Shown here: positions 5,586 to 6,338 of the stretch, in pieces
Position numbering within the stretch: position 1 is the first letter of the stretch
Layout of the letters: each line of letters starts with the position of its first letter
DNA from: Gemmatimonadaceae bacterium
GTDB taxonomy: Bacteria > Gemmatimonadota > Gemmatimonadetes > Gemmatimonadales > Gemmatimonadaceae
Assembly (NCBI GenBank): GCA_013361745.1
Contig: JABFXM010000408.1
Coordinates: 1 to 6,338 of the forward strand
DNA: 6,338 nucleotides
Direction: 5' to 3'
Notes under the pieces: generated by a model
The model's database searches: none
What the model saw: only the letters and a program-made list of their open reading frames with translations
What the model was told of the DNA's origin: nothing
Program-made: the position numbers and the translations under genes

Positions 5586-6338
5586 GGCGGTCGCTCGACG
5601 CGGCCCCTCCCGGCTATCTGCACGTCTCGATCGCGCGCCGGCGCGCGATCGTACGCGCGCGCGAAGCAGCCGACATCCGCGACATCCTCACCTGGCGCAC
5701 CCTGCACGACTGGGCGTCGCACGTCCCCGACGCGCGCGAGTACGTCGGACGCGAGTTCGCCTACGGCGTCGCGCTCCCCTCGAGCGGAACGCGCGTGGTC
5801 GTGCGCCACGCGCGTCACGGCGGGGCACTGCAAGGGCTGACGCAGGATCTCTGGATCGGCGCCGGCCGCGCTCCATACGAGCTCATGGCCGCGACGCGCC
5901 TCGACGCAGCCGGAGTGCCCACGCCGCGATTCGTGGCCTACGCGGTCTACCGAGCGGCCCTCGGCCTTTCGCGCGTGGACGTCGCGGTGGAGGAGATCCC
6001 CGACGCCCGCGATCTCGCCGCGGTCGTCGCCGAGCGCGGGGGCTTCGACGACACGCTGCTCGAGCCGGTGGCGGTGCGCCTCTCCACCCTCGCGCGCGCC
6101 GGCGCCCGGCACGAGGATCTCAACCTCAAGAACGGACGCGTGACGACGCACGACCCGACCGCCGCCTGGGCGATCGACGTCGACCGCGTCGTGTTCGGCG
6201 CGCCGCGCGTCCGCGCGCTCGAGGCGAACATCGCGCGGCTCGCGCGCTCGGCGCGGAAGTGGCGGCGCGGACACGCGCTCCCCTTCGGCGAGGACCGGCT
6301 CGGCGCGCTCGCCAGGCGAGCGCGTGAGCTCGGAGCGC
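5582..6338 (+). CDS. Kdo/WaaP-family lipopolysaccharide sugar kinase, 3' end cut by the window edge
   Basis: The frame opens at GTG (5582-5584), sharing GTGA with the cyclase stop, and stays open for 252 codons to the right edge. The sequence fits the small protein-kinase-like fold of KdkA/WaaP enzymes, which phosphorylate Kdo or heptose in the lipopolysaccharide inner core from the cytoplasmic face of the membrane. Visible marks are VRHARHGG (74-81), corresponding to the 'R-x-x-R-x-GG' segment of the family; Glu100 in APYELMAA, a plausible alpha-C glutamate; GVPTP (111-115), matching the 'GlPvP' turn; HEDLNLKN (177-184), the catalytic HxDLN loop with Asp179 as likely base; and IDVDR (198-202), the metal-binding DxDR that replaces the kinase DFG. 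Known KdkA proteins are about 240 residues, so little is probably missing. There is no clear ribosome-binding site, which suggests translation by re-initiation after the cyclase. The exact sugar acceptor cannot be told from this sequence; a different small-molecule kinase of the same fold is the main alternative. Confidence 0.85.
   Translation, partial: MRRSLDAAPPGYLHVSIARRRAIVRAREAADIRDILTWRTLHDWASHVPDAREYVGREFAYGVALPSSGTRVVVRHARHGGALQGLTQDLWIGAGRAPYELMAATRLDAAGVPTPRFVAYAVYRAALGLSRVDVAVEEIPDARDLAAVVAERGGFDDTLLEPVAVRLSTLARAGARHEDLNLKNGRVTTHDPTAAWAIDVDRVVFGAPRVRALEANIARLARSARKWRRGHALPFGEDRLGALARRARELGA
5628..5651. repeat. Perfect 24-bp palindrome inside the kinase start
   Basis: The 12 bases CGATCGCGCGCC (5628-5639) are followed directly by their exact reverse complement (5640-5651), with no loop. 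The palindrome lies about 45 bases into the kinase gene, over codons for an Ile-Ala-Arg-Arg-Arg-Ala-Ile stretch. The gene's Ala/Arg-rich GC codons favour such sequences, but 12 consecutive matching pairs exceeds what I would expect by chance in a window of this size. It could form a cruciform or RNA hairpin, or bind a dimeric protein; no function is known. Confidence 0.6.
6304..6324. repeat. 10-bp-arm inverted repeat with one-base centre near the kinase C-terminus
   Basis: CGCGCTCGCC (6304-6313) and GGCGAGCGCG (6315-6324) are perfect reverse complements around a single A. The repeat lies in the coding frame over Ala/Arg-rich codons (ALARRAR). It is a second long palindromic stretch in the same gene. 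A one-base loop cannot form a normal RNA hairpin without opening some pairs, so a DNA-level or purely compositional origin is as likely as an RNA structure. Confidence 0.5.

Noticed and set aside
5564..6274. Long minus-strand open frame opposite the kinase gene
   Set aside because: Its sequence is Arg/Val/Asp/Gly-biased with no motif, while the opposite strand has HEDLN and IDVDR kinase motifs in frame.

Overview
This is a high-GC (roughly 70%), densely coded bacterial window. It holds three complete genes and two genes cut by the window edges. The features point to a Gram-negative bacterium, most plausibly Gemmatimonadota: a secreted outer-membrane barrel protein whose signal peptide ends in AQA, a lipopolysaccharide-type sugar kinase, an FHA-GAF-cyclase signalling protein, and a fragment resembling the start of a type II secretion/pilus ATPase. 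Myxococcota or another high-GC diderm phylum cannot be excluded from sequence alone.

Layout, left to right. Positions 1-159 (minus) hold the first 53 codons of a gene that runs off the left edge. Positions 246-2321 (minus) encode a 691-residue exported protein with a periplasmic N-terminal half and a C-terminal Omp85-like beta-barrel. A 72-bp divergent spacer with two inverted repeats separates it from trpE (2394-3899, plus), the large subunit of anthranilate synthase, which stands without trpG. After a 75-bp spacer, 3975-5585 (plus) encodes an FHA-GAF-class IIIb adenylate cyclase with all its catalytic residues. Its stop codon overlaps the GTG start (GTGA) of a Kdo/WaaP-family sugar kinase gene (5582 onward) that runs off the right edge.

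How they fit together. The left half combines export or envelope functions (putative secretion ATPase, outer-membrane barrel), transcribed leftward. The right half is transcribed rightward: tryptophan biosynthesis first, then a translationally coupled pair joining a cAMP-producing signal protein to an envelope-glycolipid kinase. That coupling is the most distinctive arrangement in the window. I saw no mobile element, CRISPR array, tRNA, rRNA or recognisable riboswitch. Nothing here looks like a wholly new system. The points worth a second look are the cyclase/kinase coupling, the DUF5686-like/Omp85 architecture, unusual substitutions in a conserved TrpE motif, long palindromes in the kinase gene, and the palindromes in the divergent promoter region.
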